A program made the position numbers and the translations under genes. Under the pieces are notes generated by a model that made no database searches, was not told the DNA's origin, and saw only the letters and a list, made by a program, of their open reading frames with translations. 64,000 nucleotides of DNA from Liolophura sinensis (lineage: Eukaryota > Mollusca > Polyplacophora > Chitonida > Chitonidae). Positions 22,741-35,740 of the stretch are shown here, piece after piece (position 1 is the first letter of the stretch; every line of letters begins with the position of its first letter). The stretch spans positions 21,461,501 to 21,525,500 of the forward strand of contig NC_088303.1 of assembly GCF_032854445.1 (NCBI RefSeq). Reading direction: 5' to 3'.

Positions 22741-23056
22741 AAAATACCATTGCATATACCATCAAATGGGTTAAGGGAGCAGCTGATGCTGTTGGTATGT
22801 ATACTGTATACATACCTGTATATACAGTGACTGTGAATGTTGAAGATACTCTGAAGTATGATGGCTGATAGCGTCCATTTAGCGTTTTAAGAAAACCGCG
22901 CCCTCCAAGGTAGTTAATGCTGATTGCCGATGTTTGGAGTGGCAAACATCGGCATTTTTCCCTGTGCTTTGATATAGGGTTGCCATTTGGTATCCATCCA
23001 CGCTTGGGTGATCCCGTGATACCCAGCCCCGTCATACAGAATGTTTTAACCCGCAT

Positions 23057-23455
23057 ACGCCTTACCGCGCGTGTGTCGCTCTCTACCTTTCGCTTTACAT
23101 CAATGCCACCAATAGCAAATTTTGTACAGAAATCCTGAACAACGCCGAGGTCTCTGGGGTCACGGTGATGAAGCAGGAAGTGATGTCAGAAAACACAAAC
23201 AATACATCTCAACTTTTGTCTGTAATAATACTTTATACTCACGCATTCTCTTTATCTAGAGTATGTGCAACATCACTCAGCAAAACCTAAATCAATTTCA
23301 TTGATGAACTGTTCATAAAGTAGTTCCGGAAGAGGACAAAAGTGATGAGTTTAGGCCTAAACAAGCCTACGTGCGTCATGCAGATTCCAAAGGTTAACTT
23401 TGTTGTATCGGGGGCAAGGTGAAAGGTAGAGAGCGACGCATGCGCTGTATGGAGT
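23057..23455. repeat. Inverted repeat of about 25 bases upstream of copy A
   Basis: TGTCGCTCTCTACCTTTCGC (about 23070-23090) is nearly the reverse complement of AAGGTAGAGAGCGACGCATG at about 23424-23443. Spacing is about 330 bases. The same pair occurs in block B (about 48713-48735 and 49058-49078). It could be the ends of a small non-autonomous DNA element; no target duplication was established. Confidence 0.45.
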
Positions 23456-23599
23456 ATGGGTAAACCGAAATGCTGAATGAGTTAATCTCTCCACAAGCGG
23501 GCATGAGAAAAAAAATGCACACATGACCAAGACAAACATATAGTAGACAGCAGCAACATTTCGGTGAAAAAGAAAGCGGTCAGTATATTCACGGTGTGT

Positions 23600-23838
23600 T
23601 CTGGCCTACAGAAGTTCATTTGTGGATTTTTCAAAGTGATCTGTGTCGGTTAGCATAGCTAGTTGTAAACGCCTATGCCTGTAGGCGTGTGAGGTCACAG
23701 TTTAGTAAATGTAGCTCTATTTTGGCCTGACTCACATACTGAGCCATTTCGATTCAACTGAACACAACAACGGTTACACAGAGGGGAGGGCCATATCTAA
23801 CGCAACCTGTACTTCACAAGTACATTATCCAAGCTCTC
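23600..23838 (+). promoter_or_regulatory. Proximal 5' flank of P450 copy A
   Basis: These bases before the ATG align closely with 49215-49464 of copy B. No TATA box is obvious. A nuclear-receptor half-site AGGTCA lies at 23692-23697 (context GTGAGGTCAC). In copy B the matching bases read GTGACGTCAG. The transcription start is not determinable here, and the promoter role rests on position only. Confidence 0.4.
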
Positions 23839-26800
23839 ATGTGGTTCACGGAGGCTCTAAGCTGGGCACCATCCTGGCTCTGGTACCTTCCAGCCATCAC
23901 TCTACTTCTCTACCTGTGAGTTTATATTTTGACACATTTTCACCTCTAAGTTGTGTATCGGCAAGTTTGTGTATATGTAGGCTGTAGCTGTAAGTACGAG
24001 TGGTCTGTGGAAGATTGATAGTGTGTATATATGTACACGCACTGATACATATAACTATGTGTATCGGTACGTGTACTTATGTGTACCGGATATTGATGAT
24101 TGTAACAGCGCCAGGATAACAGTGTATACCACTATTTGTGTATATCTACACAGGTATCTACCTGCGAAATATATGAATCTCCAGTTGTGCGCACTTTTAT
24201 ATGTGCATATGGGCCGGTGTATGTAGCTATGACTTATTGCATCTGTGCGTGGGTGAAACACAAATTTATGTTGACCTACACGTGATAATTTATATATTTA
24301 TTTCACTGACGTTTACTTTCCTATCTCTTTTCTAATTTCTAAGGCTCTCAGAAACACTTGTCCCACTTTCTGACCCGAGCTGCAATCTAGTTCATGTACT
24401 GTTTCCCACACAGTGATTTTTATTTCAGGTGTCGACCTCATATAATGTGTCCAAGCAGTGTCATGTTACACCAATGCACATGACGATTGTTAACGACTCT
24501 ATTCTGTGTTTGTACGAAAATGCCTCTTACAAATCGGAAGGGGGGGGGGGGGGTATTATACATGTACATATATTATGCATAATTATGAAACGTTTCGTCA
24601 CAACATAGGGATTTGAAGAGTTATGGCTCAGTGAATCAGTGTAAAGTTATGTTGGACATCGCTAACTTGATTAAATGCAGCTGACTGGTACACGACATGG
24701 GATACAACCCTTTGTGTCACGTTCTCTGTTTCTCAGCATTATGTTTAAACTAATCGCGCTGTAACTGGGGCTCTGTCTATTACTGTGTTTCATTACATAA
24801 GTTGAAACATTTTTGCCTTCTTTTGTGGATTTACGACTTTATTAACAGGTATGGAATATGGCCGTACTTATCTACGTCCATCCGTCTGCCAGGACCAAAG
24901 CCTGCGCCCTATGTCGGCAACTTGTTACAATTAAACAGAACTGTAAGAATTTTGATATTTTGACATTATTTCACAAGTTAAACTTTTCAAAATACCGTAG
25001 CAATATTTATCGTCTTGTGCCTGTGAAATATCAAAATACAAAGATGTTAAGTTTTAGTTCGCAGGAAATTCATATCATTCAGGTCATTTAAGAGGTTGAA
25101 TTAATTTGCCAGTTTTCCTTCAGTTACAAAATTGCAAATCTTCTGCTTCATAGTCATAAAAAATTGTGAAATGGCGATTCGTACAAACATGCTTGTGTTT
25201 TGTTTTGTTTTCTTTTCTTTTTTAATTCATTTTTTATTCAAAATATTCATATATATATTTTTTTAATATAAAAACAATAGGAGCGTTTAGCGAAGTTAAA
25301 TTTCAACTTTTACTTCTTCTATCTCCAGGCCCATGTTTCACAAAAATTCTTAAGTTCAGTATATTGCTTAAGTCGGCTTTTTTTAATAGCATGAAATGAT
25401 TTTCAATAAAAAAAATTCAGTCAAACAGTTTATAAATAATTTTCCAAACTGAACTGTTAAACGAGCCTTTAAACGAGGGTACGGAGGAGAAACCAAATGG
25501 AGAATACCCCTTATTTATTTACGTAATTTACGTCTATTTCAGGGTGCCCTGAATATGGACATCATGTGCCTTAAGAAATACGGAAGGGTTTTCCTGTGAG
25601 TTACGTTATACCTCTGTAAGAAATAAGAATTGTCATTTAATATGTTCTTGCTTTAATACTATACGATATTATCTATATATTTAATTGATTGTTGCTTAAG
25701 GCATGCACACGCCAGAATTTTCCACCTACATACCAAGGCGGTCAGTTGTACAAGAGTACTTGTCTAGCTCTCGAGGTGGCGGTGTACGCCAGCCATTCCA
25801 ACATCTCGTCATTCACCATGCATTGTTATAGTGTTTAATGTAGTTCACTTGAAAATATCTTCCCAGATCATGGCGCGGTCGAAAACCTGTAATAAACATC
25901 GCTGATCCAGACATGGTGAAACAAATCTGTGTGAAGGAATTCAAAAACTTTGCCAACAGAGGGGTGAGTCTCGTTCAGGCTGCACTGCACTATCTTTATT
26001 AAAGGCGGAAAAATACGGCATAAAATGAAATGAGCACAAGGAGAAATCTCTGAAAATATGCTTAGTTTTCTTGTCTCATGTTTTGTTCTCTGAATTAAAT
26101 GGACTATAATATTCCAACTGTAAAATGGACTTTAGCATCTGGATGGATACCAGTAGCACGGTGCACGTCACATCAACTTTTTTCTTTATAACATCTACAC
26201 AGGCTCTTTTTTATAATTTTATTTATGTCGTCTGTTACTCGTGTTTAATAACAGTTATTCTGCCAATTTTAAAAGCTGTGTTTAGATTCGGAAAAACGTC
26301 GTATGACGCCAGAGTACATAAACACTTTCTTTCAGTTTAGGAAACACTGAAGGAAACTGCTGTAATATTACAGATATAAGTGCTGCCAGAATTCGATTGA
26401 ATCGATGTGAAATAAATATACGGTAACTAGCAGTTTACATATATGTGTACAGATTTAAATGATGTCACAAACTATTGACGTTCATCAATATTTAAATAAT
26501 GACATCTACAACTACATGAATAACGCTTTTTTCAAATGGCGTTACGCTTTGCGGTTAGATTCCGTAATTGACGCCATGTTATGGGGATGAAATGAATCGT
26601 ATGACGTTTCACGCCTAGTGAAAAAGAGAAATGCCATAGTAACAAGAGGAAGAATGTGCAGTCATCAGGTGCCACGTGTATGACGTAGATAATGGGTGCA
26701 TGCGCATTGCAAAAATGTAGTAAAATAATACACCATCCCCAGCAACAACAACGCCCACTCAAAGAGCCACTCTTCTTTGCAGTTTAAATGTTCACAAAAG

Positions 26801-29800
26801 CTTTGCTGTTTCAGGTTTTCTTACCGTTGGGAGCCGTTCAGAAGTCGATGATTACAAATCTAGAAGACAATCACTGGAAATTTGTGCGCAGTGTTCTCAC
26901 ACCCGCCTTCAGTTCTGGAAAGATGCGAAGAGTGGGTGACAGACTTATTTTTGTTCTGGCCGTCACGACATGATAGTGTCGACTAAAGCTGTGTTACCTC
27001 AGATCCTACACAGTCGCATCTCTATACCAAAATATGACGAACTGCAGGCATGCACATAACAGTTTTGTAATATAAAAAGACTATAGCACAGAAAGTAAAA
27101 CAAGAGCTGCGATGATAGTATAATAGTTGGCAAATGGCCAGCTAGCAATCTATCTTAGTTTTGCATTCGGTTTTGCTGTTTGTGTAATTGCTTAAAAGAT
27201 AGCAACGTACAAGCCCCATCTCCTAGCACAATGGCTTAACTAGAACTGGGTAAAAAGAATTAATGTTAATTGCAATCTATTACACTTCAATGATCTAGAA
27301 ATACTGAAATGCTTAGTTATCGTCACATTTAATATTTATATTAAAAGAAACCTTCTGGGAAAAAGTAGTCTGTAGGCATACAACGAAACGTAGCATAGGC
27401 TTACATACAAAAGTAGTTTTGGCTAAAGGAAAAATTAGCAAAAAGAAAGAGAACGGAAGACAACTTATCCTTCATGAATATGGTGTGTATATCTGTAACA
27501 CAACTGTCAAAGTAATAGAGCGTAAATCTAGAGCATTGACGACAATGCTATCAACCAGTCGCATATATTCAGCTGTAAACTCAACGCAACAATACAAGCT
27601 CTACACATTGATACGTGATTTGGGGATCTGGTTTTGTTGGTTTTGACCAAGAACGTCTATTTTGGTTTACGACTGGTGTTCGAGTGTGTGTTTTGACGCC
27701 TATAGATTACATAAACATGAATCTTTGTGCACATTCCACACTGAGTGAAAGATTTGGGTCATCTAACTAAAAAATCTGAGTTATGCAATTGAACTAATTA
27801 AGCTCAGAAAACTGAGTCATATGACCAGATCAGCTACTTAAGTTATAAAATACTTCTGTGAGGCAACAGTATACCCAGATGAACACATGAACTTTTTTCT
27901 TTATATTCATCTATACAGGCTATTTCTTATAACTTTATTTTTTTATAAACGTTTCTCTCAGTGTAGTTTTATAGTTTTTCAAAAATATTTGTTTCCTTCT
28001 TTCAGATGAATCCACTTATACAGATCTGTCTTCAGCGACTGATGGATAATCTGTCTGAAATCTGTAAATCCGGAAAGTCGTTTGAATTGAAACGGTAAGT
28101 AGCTAAAATCGTCCAAAATATACAGCATAATAAAGGGCTTACAGCGTAGAGAGCAAAGTCAGAGCTGCGATGACATTGTGATACTTGGTAAATGGCCAGG
28201 TGAAATACAGCCTCTTGTCAATTTACCTCAGTTAGGGTTTTATTATATAAATATTCATATAAAATATTTAAAAAGTATGCTCTGGTTTTATTCTCCATGC
28301 TGTAGTCTTTTATATTACACTAAGTAATATAAACGCTTAGTTAATGAGCACGCAGTCGACTGCACGAGGCCAGGTTTTGCCTTCTTTATGCTGTCGCTTT
28401 AAGTCAGGATGTTTATCAGGTACCTGGCTACGTGCGATGTCTTTCCTTTAGGGGTTATTCGTCAGTACTGTTTTAATATTAAATAAAATTTACTAATAAA
28501 TACAAGAATTTGTTGAGTTGCAACCCACTCCATTCTCCTCACGCAGAGGCCCGTAGCCTTCTACCACATCTGCTGAATGAGCTCACAAATTCAATACATA
28601 TGGCTTGTTAACATAATCCAGAATGACCAATGAAAACCACTGTACCATCGTAAGCCGTAACATCTTGTTGTTAGGTTATTGTGAATGAACTAAGCGGAAA
28701 GGTGAATACGGGTCCAGTTTTACCAAGTTCGTTGATAGAGAGCGGATGTTAGGTGTACGGACTATTTATGGTTACTGGGATACTGGGTATTGCTCAAGTA
28801 GTTTTTATTTCGTTGAAAAAGCGAGACTCGGTAGGCGATACCCTGCCTCTAAATTATGGGAATATTAATGAAGACACACGCCCGCTTCGAAAATACGTAA
28901 CAGTTTGCCAAGATTTTGCTCGTAGGATAAGTCCATTGGCTATGACGTCACATTGCACTCGTATCAGAAAACCAGGTGTCTTTCGAGAGAGCACAAAGTT
29001 GATAAATTTGAATTGCCTGTCGCGGAGAGAATACCTCCTCTCAAACACTGAAAAACAAGCGATGACAAATCCTTAAAGTTATATATGCATGCATATGAAT
29101 GCAATAACAGCTTGACTTTCAGTAGACAGTCTTCGAGTTTTTTTTAGTGTATAAACTTTAGAATATTTCTTATAGCCACTCGGTGGATATTGTCTTACTT
29201 GATTCCTCTGAACCATGTGACACATCATGTTGCAAAATGCCACAATGGGGCAAGACATTTTGGGGTAATTATTTTCTAATCTTACGCATTTTACATCTTT
29301 TGTCCATGTCTGGAATAAATATTTATTTGACATATTTACAAATCTTTTGAGCGTACGTGCAATTATTTGGTATATATGTGGAAATCGTTTCCACATTTGT
29401 GCAAATTAAAATTTATTTTACGTTTGTTTTCCAAATATGTACAAATAAAGTGAAGCTTTCAGAGATATTACAAAAGTAATTGGATAATAAAAATCAAAAC
29501 GCCTTGTCATGTAAGGGATGTTTATCTGTACTCCCCAGGGTGATGGGAGGCCTAACTATGGAAGTGATAGGCGCCGTAGGATTTGGGATTGAGACAGACG
29601 TCCAGAATGATCTCAACGACCGTTTTCTCACCATGGCTAAAAAGGTTTTTGAAGACAATATCCTTACCAGGATGCCTGTTATACTGACGTGTAAGACTGC
29701 ACTGCCGTTTTTCCCCATGTGTCCGGTTAACATTCTCGGAAAGTTGCAACTTTTTAAAAGTCCACTTCGTCTAACCATTATATAAATTTATGGGCACCAT

Positions 29801-32800
29801 AGACACCTTCCACGCGAGGGAAATTGAAAATTCAGAAGATCTGAAGCATACTGATAAGGGAATAATTTACTTTTTTACTTCAATCTACTTCTCCAATAAT
29901 TATATAACTGTGTGCATATATATTTATTTATTTGATTGGACTTTTATGCCGCACTTAAGAATATTTCACTTATACATGTAGGATGGCCAGTATTATGGTG
30001 GTAGCAAACCGGACAAATCCCGGGGAAAGGAACATCCATAGATTGCTGGCAGACCTTTCCTCGCACGGCCAGAGAAGAGGCCAGCGTGAGGCCCTATGAA
30101 CATTGTATGTACTCAAAAACAAGTACCATTTTTAAATGTTGGACGCTCTGACCATCAGACCATTGAAGCGATGCATATTATGTATGAAGATGGCGTAATC
30201 AGAAAGCATCTGTTTAAATGTCATTCATGCCAGTAATTTCTCTTTCATGCTTTGCAGTTTTGTTTCCATTCATGAAACCCGTGTTCGAGGCGCTGCACTT
30301 CACGTCTGACTCCAAAGATGCCACGGACTTCTTTGTGACAATGTTAAGTAAAACTATTGAGCAGCGACGAAAGGAGCTATCGGTATGATTGAGTTAATAC
30401 GGCCTACTTCTTAAAGGATTCATGAAACATTTTGTTTTTATTTCTTAATACGTGGTATGCAAGGTGGATTAACATATTATGGTAAATGATGATAGCTGTG
30501 CAACAACGCAAGTTTTTTTTTAATCATTAGAGATAGGCACGCTGAGAGTGGCTTTCTGTAATAAATTATTGCAAAAGTCAACTCGCAGAGTGGCTTTTTG
30601 TCATGGTATTTCGTTTCAAGAAGACACTGGAAAATTTCATTCTAAAGTTGACCAAGGCCAACCTGGCGAATTTGATGAATGAGAATAATGACGATAACTT
30701 CCTTTAAGAACATAATTTGTTACATATAGCGTTATTTGTAATAAAACGCAACTTGTAATAATGATTAAGATTTGTCACTCTTAATTATCATAAATTGTGC
30801 TTTTATTGCAAATTGCGTTAACGTCTGTTTAAGACACACTTTGTCCGTAAATGTGATAGTATTCTAGAACATAGATTTGAGCTTAAAGGCAATTTTGTCA
30901 TGAAAATATATCGCCGCAGTTAATATTAAAATGATAAAACGCCAAGGTAAATCACAATTTTAGGCCGTAAAATGTTTTAAAATTAATACTATAAGTCTGT
31001 GTTAAGTCTAAGATAGCTTTCGCCATTTCCGACTTGTAAAGATAATATTGCTTAATTTTCGGCCCTAGAAATTAATTTTCATCACAACATCAATGTTAAT
31101 GTAACCAAATGTGGCACATTTCAACTTTGATTACAAAAAATCAGGGCAGTCATATCTGCTGTCTTTGGTATAGATCTGTTTCAAGGATACTTTGCCGTGA
31201 TACTATGATACTGTTGCAGCCAAGGAAGGATCTCCTTCAGTTGATCCTGGACAGTAACGTGGACGACCTGAAGGAGTCGCTAGCGGATAAAGACGTGGAT
31301 ATGGAAGCTTTAAAGATGGACAAATTGAACAGAAACAAAAGTCAGTATACAGGGTTTTCTGTTAGACTCTCCTTAGATTGTTTTCTTTTTTATGTATACT
31401 CTATGGATGGGCTTTGTTCTTCTGTTGTTTCGGTTTGTTGAGATTGTTGAAATTGCAAACGCTTGTATGTGGACCGAATCTTCGGGTCAGGTTCAATTCT
31501 TTTAGAATAAAAAGAAATTCTTAAAAATGCTTACAATGATTTTTCTATCACCAGTAATTTTTGTATTCAGTTTAATATCAAGACTTTATCAGACAAATTG
31601 CAGTCGACACAAATAGCTGTTGGGTCTACGATCACAAAGGCGGAGACCGCTTCGGGAGCGGTATATCCAGGGTCAATCCTGGGTCCGGTCAGACGTAAAA
31701 CCTTAAAAGAGAAGTTGTAACTTTCTCGCTTGGCGTTCGGCATTAAGGGTATAGTGCAGCGACTGGTTGACCTGTATCAGTATAATCGCTCGAGCGGGCG
31801 GCTTACTTCGGTAAGTGCAGCACTAGATAAAAGAGCGGTGGAAATCCGTCCTGCGACTAGGAGGCACATAACATGCACCCTAAAGTATCCTTTGTCGTCA
31901 TTTGATTGATTAAGTACGAAGTTAAACCCCAAGCACTCACTCACACACAAAGGCAGACAGCCATCAGTTGTAGATACTGGTAAAATTAAGTGAAAACATA
32001 AACTTATCATAAAAATATCCTAGATGCCAATGATTATTCCTTTAACGTAAGCCTGTAATTAAGATATCTACATTTACAATTTTTATGACTATACGCTGGT
32101 CTTAACTTATCTGCTTCCTATTTATCCTTCAGAACTTACAGACACTGAAGTCATTGCTCAGTGCATCATATTCCTTCTAGCCGGATACGAAACTACGGCC
32201 TCAGCGCTATCGTACTTCGCGTACAATATGGCTGTTCATCCTGAGTGTCAGGAAAAACTGATTCGTGAAATTGATGAGGATCTTAAAGGGGTGAGTACAC
32301 CTTACTTACATTCTTGCCACACTCTTCTAGACGTAACATAGTATACATGTATATCAGTTTATGAGAAAGTCCATTTTGTATATTATCTTTTCCCCAGGCA
32401 ATACCCACGTACGACAACGTGATGACGTTACCTTACCTGGATATGTGCCTCTCAGAGACACAACGAATGTACCCGGCTGTCAGAGGGTAAGTCTTCGCGC
32501 CTGTCGGGGCCTCCGTGCCGAGTTGTTAGCGTTCTAGAGCAGCACAATGATACAGGAGGCTGTCACCAATGTGGTCAATGCGAGGTGTCCAGATCATGCT
32601 GACTTCCTTTGCGATCTTACCTGGTAAGGCCAGCCAGCAATCTGGATATCGTGGGGCTTTTCTAGGTTCTGTCGGATGTACGGTGTACGGTATAAAACAC
32701 CAATCGAATAAATAAATAAGTAAATAAATATATACACCACTGGCAGAAGATTTTCACACCTCATTGATGAAAGACAGTTGATCTTCAACCCACGTTATAT

Positions 32801-35740
32801 CGCCGTCGACTGCTTATTGTTTTCCAGGCCCAATGCATGAACAATGAGGCAGAAGTATTCTTCGAATTTCAGATTCGATTTGAACATATCAGAAAAATAA
32901 AATCTCACCACATACATGTACCCTTTAGCATCAAACTTTTCTACCCCTGTTTAAAGATGACCAGCGTTGTACAATGTTTGCGTTGTAAACACACTTCTTT
33001 CACACTTCAAAAACGCGATTTAGTGTTTATTCCAAACGTAAAGTTTATTTAATGTAACGAGCCCTATAAAACTGTAAAAGTGTATACTATGTGAACGTGT
33101 CACATGTTTACTGTAAAAAAAAAAACAGCGCATGATTATCACCAGGAGGTTTTACTAAATGTAGCTGTCGTGGGTTTCTTCCGGGCTCTGCCTGGTTTCC
33201 TCCCACCTTAATGCTGTCCGCCGACGTATAAGTGAAATATTTAGAACGGTGTAAAACACCAATCAAATAAAAAAATATTAAATGTGGCACAAATGTGTTT
33301 ATGAACTTATTTTTAGTGTGTACATGTACAACTATTCACACACAGAATTTCAAAAAGCCAACGGGCACAATTTTAAATGATATGCTGCGTATATTGAATT
33401 CATCTTGAGTAAAAAGTTATTTCAAATGCATAATCTATCTTTTTTTTAGTGTGGGGCGTAAATGCCAAGACGACATTGATATAAACGGACTTCACATCCC
33501 TGCTGGCGCGTCCGTGTTACTGATGGGGTACGCCTTGCAACACGACGAGACTTACTGGCCGGAGCCAGAGAAGTTCGACCCGGACAGGTGAGTGTTGTAT
33601 GGCAGGATGGAAGGTAGTTTGCCCATGTTAGAGTGAGATGTGCGGCAAGAGAAGGTGGAGGGTGGAGCGCATATTTGTGACCCCATACTTCCGTTCGCTT
33701 CACTCGCGGCAATGGCCATAGCAGACGATGAGGTAAACTTAAGAAGATAAGGAAAATATATGAGAATGGCCAACAATGGAAGAGATTGACAACGATGCTG
33801 TAAAATAACTGGAAATTATAGCATTATATAATACAACAATATGCACAGTATATGTAAGTTGTGAGACACAACAATGTACATGTTTGGGCTTATGTTGCCG
33901 TGAAGTATTCAGTTTTTGTGTTAAATTAACTCAATATTAAAACTCTTAACTATCATAATCATAAGTTAGTATATTGTTATTTGCAGATGGTCCCCAGAGC
34001 AGAAAGCATCGCGTCATCCTTATGTGTACTTTCCATTTGGGGTTGGGCCCCGGAACTGTATCGGGATGAGACTTGCGCTGATGGAAGCCAAAATGGCGAT
34101 TGTTGCTATTTTACAGAAATTCCGTTTTATCCGGGCTCCGGAGACTCAGGTGAGAACACAGCTTTCTGGTTTTGTTTTTTTTTTCTTTGCTTTTTATGGG
34201 GAGGGGGGCAGTTCTTTTTGCTCATTTTTTTTTCACAGAAGGTAATTTGAATATTGCTTTGCTGTTTATTTTATCCGTGACAATTCCATTATTGGTCTCC
34301 TAACAACAACAGAGTGAATTACACATGTAGGTTCTAGCCCACGTCTGTCAGTCCGCCAGTCACGAAAAGAATTTTTATTCCAAACTTTTTTCATAACAGT
34401 ATATCGTATTGATTCAATTTAAGATTGCTACATGGCTTCAACTGACACGTTACACATCGAGAATCAGTTTGTGGACGTTTCGTAATTTTACTTTTCATGT
34501 TTTGAACTTGTTTTTCGAAACAGTTCATAGTATTCATTCGAAATTTGGCACAGGGCTTCATCATGGCATGTATCAGGCCAAGTTCGAGTTATGGACTGTT
34601 TGCCCCATTTTCGATAAAACGATGGTACCGGCATTTGTTGTTGTTGTTGTTCTGTTGTGGACTTTGGCAGACCTATTAAACATATTCTGACGATTCAAAC
34701 CTTTAAAGGACATGTGTTGTAAAAGCGATACTTCCTGCAGATTGCTGGTTTTGTTAGTCGTTGTTACGTTACTGGGAATGACGATCAAACAGTTCGACTC
34801 CGTTTTCACAGTTTTTATGTCAGCCATCTAAAATATATTTAATAGGTCACGAATGAGTCACGCCATTGGTCAGTGTTTGTGCCATCCGTACACATTAAAA
34901 ATAACTTTCGATTTTAAAGACAGTTCTGCATATGAACGCGGGTTGCTGTTTTGGGTTTGTTTGGGGTTTTTTTGTTTTTGGTTTTTGGGGTTTTTTTGGG
35001 GTTTTTTTTTTTTTTTTGCTATATTATGGAAAACTATTATATGTGTTATTATTATAAATGAAGGGGGGATGGGGCTCCGTGGTCGAGGGGTTAAGCAAAC
35101 CAGCACGGCGCAATAACCCAGCAGCCCAGCATATATATACATATATATAATTTAGCTAATGTTTGCGTCTTTTGTTGGTTTGTATTCCTCAGCAAATGTA
35201 CCGATAACCGTACAGATTTGGTTAGTGTTTCCATATTTTATTGGTGTGTATTTCTTAGCAAATGTGCCGATGACTAGACAGAAATGGTTAATGTTTGCGT
35301 CTTTTCTTGGTTTGTATTCCTCAGCAAATGTACCGATAACCGTACAGGTTTGGTTAGTGTTTCCATATTTTATTGGTGCGTATTTCTTAGCAAATGTGCC
35401 GATGACTAGACAGAAATGGTTAATGTTTGCGTCTTTTGTTGGTTTGTATTCCTCAGCGACTGTACTGATAACCGTACAGATGTGGTTAGTGTTTTCGTCT
35501 TTTGTTGGTTTGTATTCCTAAGCGAATGTACCGATAATTGGGCAGATTTGATTTGTGATTGCATTTTTGTTCAGTTCATATTCTTATTATACATGTTTAT
35601 TATTATACTCTGGCATATTTCCCTACAGTCTCAAAGATTCTTATATTTTGTTTGTATTACAGGTGCCCTTGACATTGAAGAAAGGAATCTTCGTCCAAGC
35701 GGAACATGGTATCTGGCTTCGAGTCGAGTCACGTGACTAA
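23839..35740 (+). CDS. Cytochrome P450, CYP3 clan (CYP3A-like), copy A, 14 exons
   Basis: Microsomal haem-thiolate monooxygenase. Exons: 23839-23915, 24849-24942, 25543-25595, 25867-25963, 26815-26931, 28006-28094, 29539-29690, 30258-30382, 31220-31340, 32133-32290, 32398-32486, 33450-33587, 33987-34149, 35663-35740. All introns are GT-AG and phases join without a break: 1551 nt, 516 codons, close to the family norm of about 500. The start is the ATG opening exon 1, which gives a Trp/Leu-rich N-terminal ER anchor (about residues 9-30) followed by a Pro-rich hinge (LPGPKPAP). Visible motifs: WKFVRSVLTPAFSSGKM (C helix), I helix AGYETT (325-330), ExxR as ETQR (381-384), PEKFDPDRW, and haem loop FPFGVGPRNCIG with ligand Cys461. 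The haem loop and C-helix resemble vertebrate CYP3A/thromboxane-synthase relatives. The substrate cannot be read from sequence; xenobiotic or lipid oxidation is inferred from the family. All catalytic residues are present. Confidence 0.95.
24540..24553 (+). repeat. Poly-G run in intron 1 of copy A
   Basis: Fourteen consecutive G. The matching part of block B (about 50015) has a short mixed G-rich stretch, so the run expanded in A. Confidence 0.85.
29925..30110 (-). mobile_element. V-type SINE fragment in intron 7, copy A
   Basis: The - strand carries the CCGGTTTGC/ACCATAATACTGGCC and AAGTGAAATATTCTTAAGTGC motifs with an AAAT tail at 29925-29940. It is shared with copy B and therefore old. 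Confidence 0.7.
31637..31950 (+). mobile_element. CACT-tail SINE in P450 intron 9, copy A
   Basis: Head remnant GAGACCGCTTCGGGAGCGG, body with AAGAGAAGTTGTAAC and TAAAAGAGCGGTGG, and tail GTTAAACCCCAAGCACTCACTCACAC. The copy at the same intron position in block B shows it was inserted before the duplication. Confidence 0.85.
32506..32735 (+). mobile_element. V-type SINE 20 bases after exon 11 donor, copy A
   Basis: It starts GGGGCCTCCGTGCCGAG and ends in ATAAAACACCAATCG plus AAAT repeats, with the middle shortened. It begins about 20 bases past the exon 11 splice donor in both P450 copies, so it predates the duplication. Confidence 0.8.
33165..33280 (+). mobile_element. V-type SINE 3' part in intron 11, copy A
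   Basis: GTGGGTTTCTTCCGGGCTC, GTTTCCTCCCACCTTAATGC, AAAACACCAATCAAATAA. The tRNA head is absent. The partner in copy B is at 57785-57895. Confidence 0.75.
35064..35125 (+). mobile_element. V-type SINE head fragment in intron 13, copy A
   Basis: GGGGCTCCGTGGTCGAGGGG and CGGCGCAATAACCCAGCAGCC match the 5' head of the SINE at 2737. It is truncated, and I do not see it in copy B. Confidence 0.5.
35156..35551. repeat. 66-base minisatellite in intron 13, copy A
   Basis: Six tandem units start at 35156, 35222, 35288, 35354, 35420 and 35486. Units 1, 3 and 5 resemble each other more than 2 and 4 do, giving a 132-base higher-order period. Because 66 is a multiple of three, a reading frame stays open across it, which is not evidence of coding. 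Confidence 0.85.

Noticed and set aside
33981-34250. Frames overlapping the haem-loop exon in other registers
   Set aside because: The true frame (33987-34149) encodes FPFGVGPRNCIG; the others are shadows.
35159-35521. Open frame of 120 codons with repeated peptide, like a repeat protein
   Set aside because: It is the 66-base minisatellite in intron 13; the period is divisible by three, so openness is automatic.
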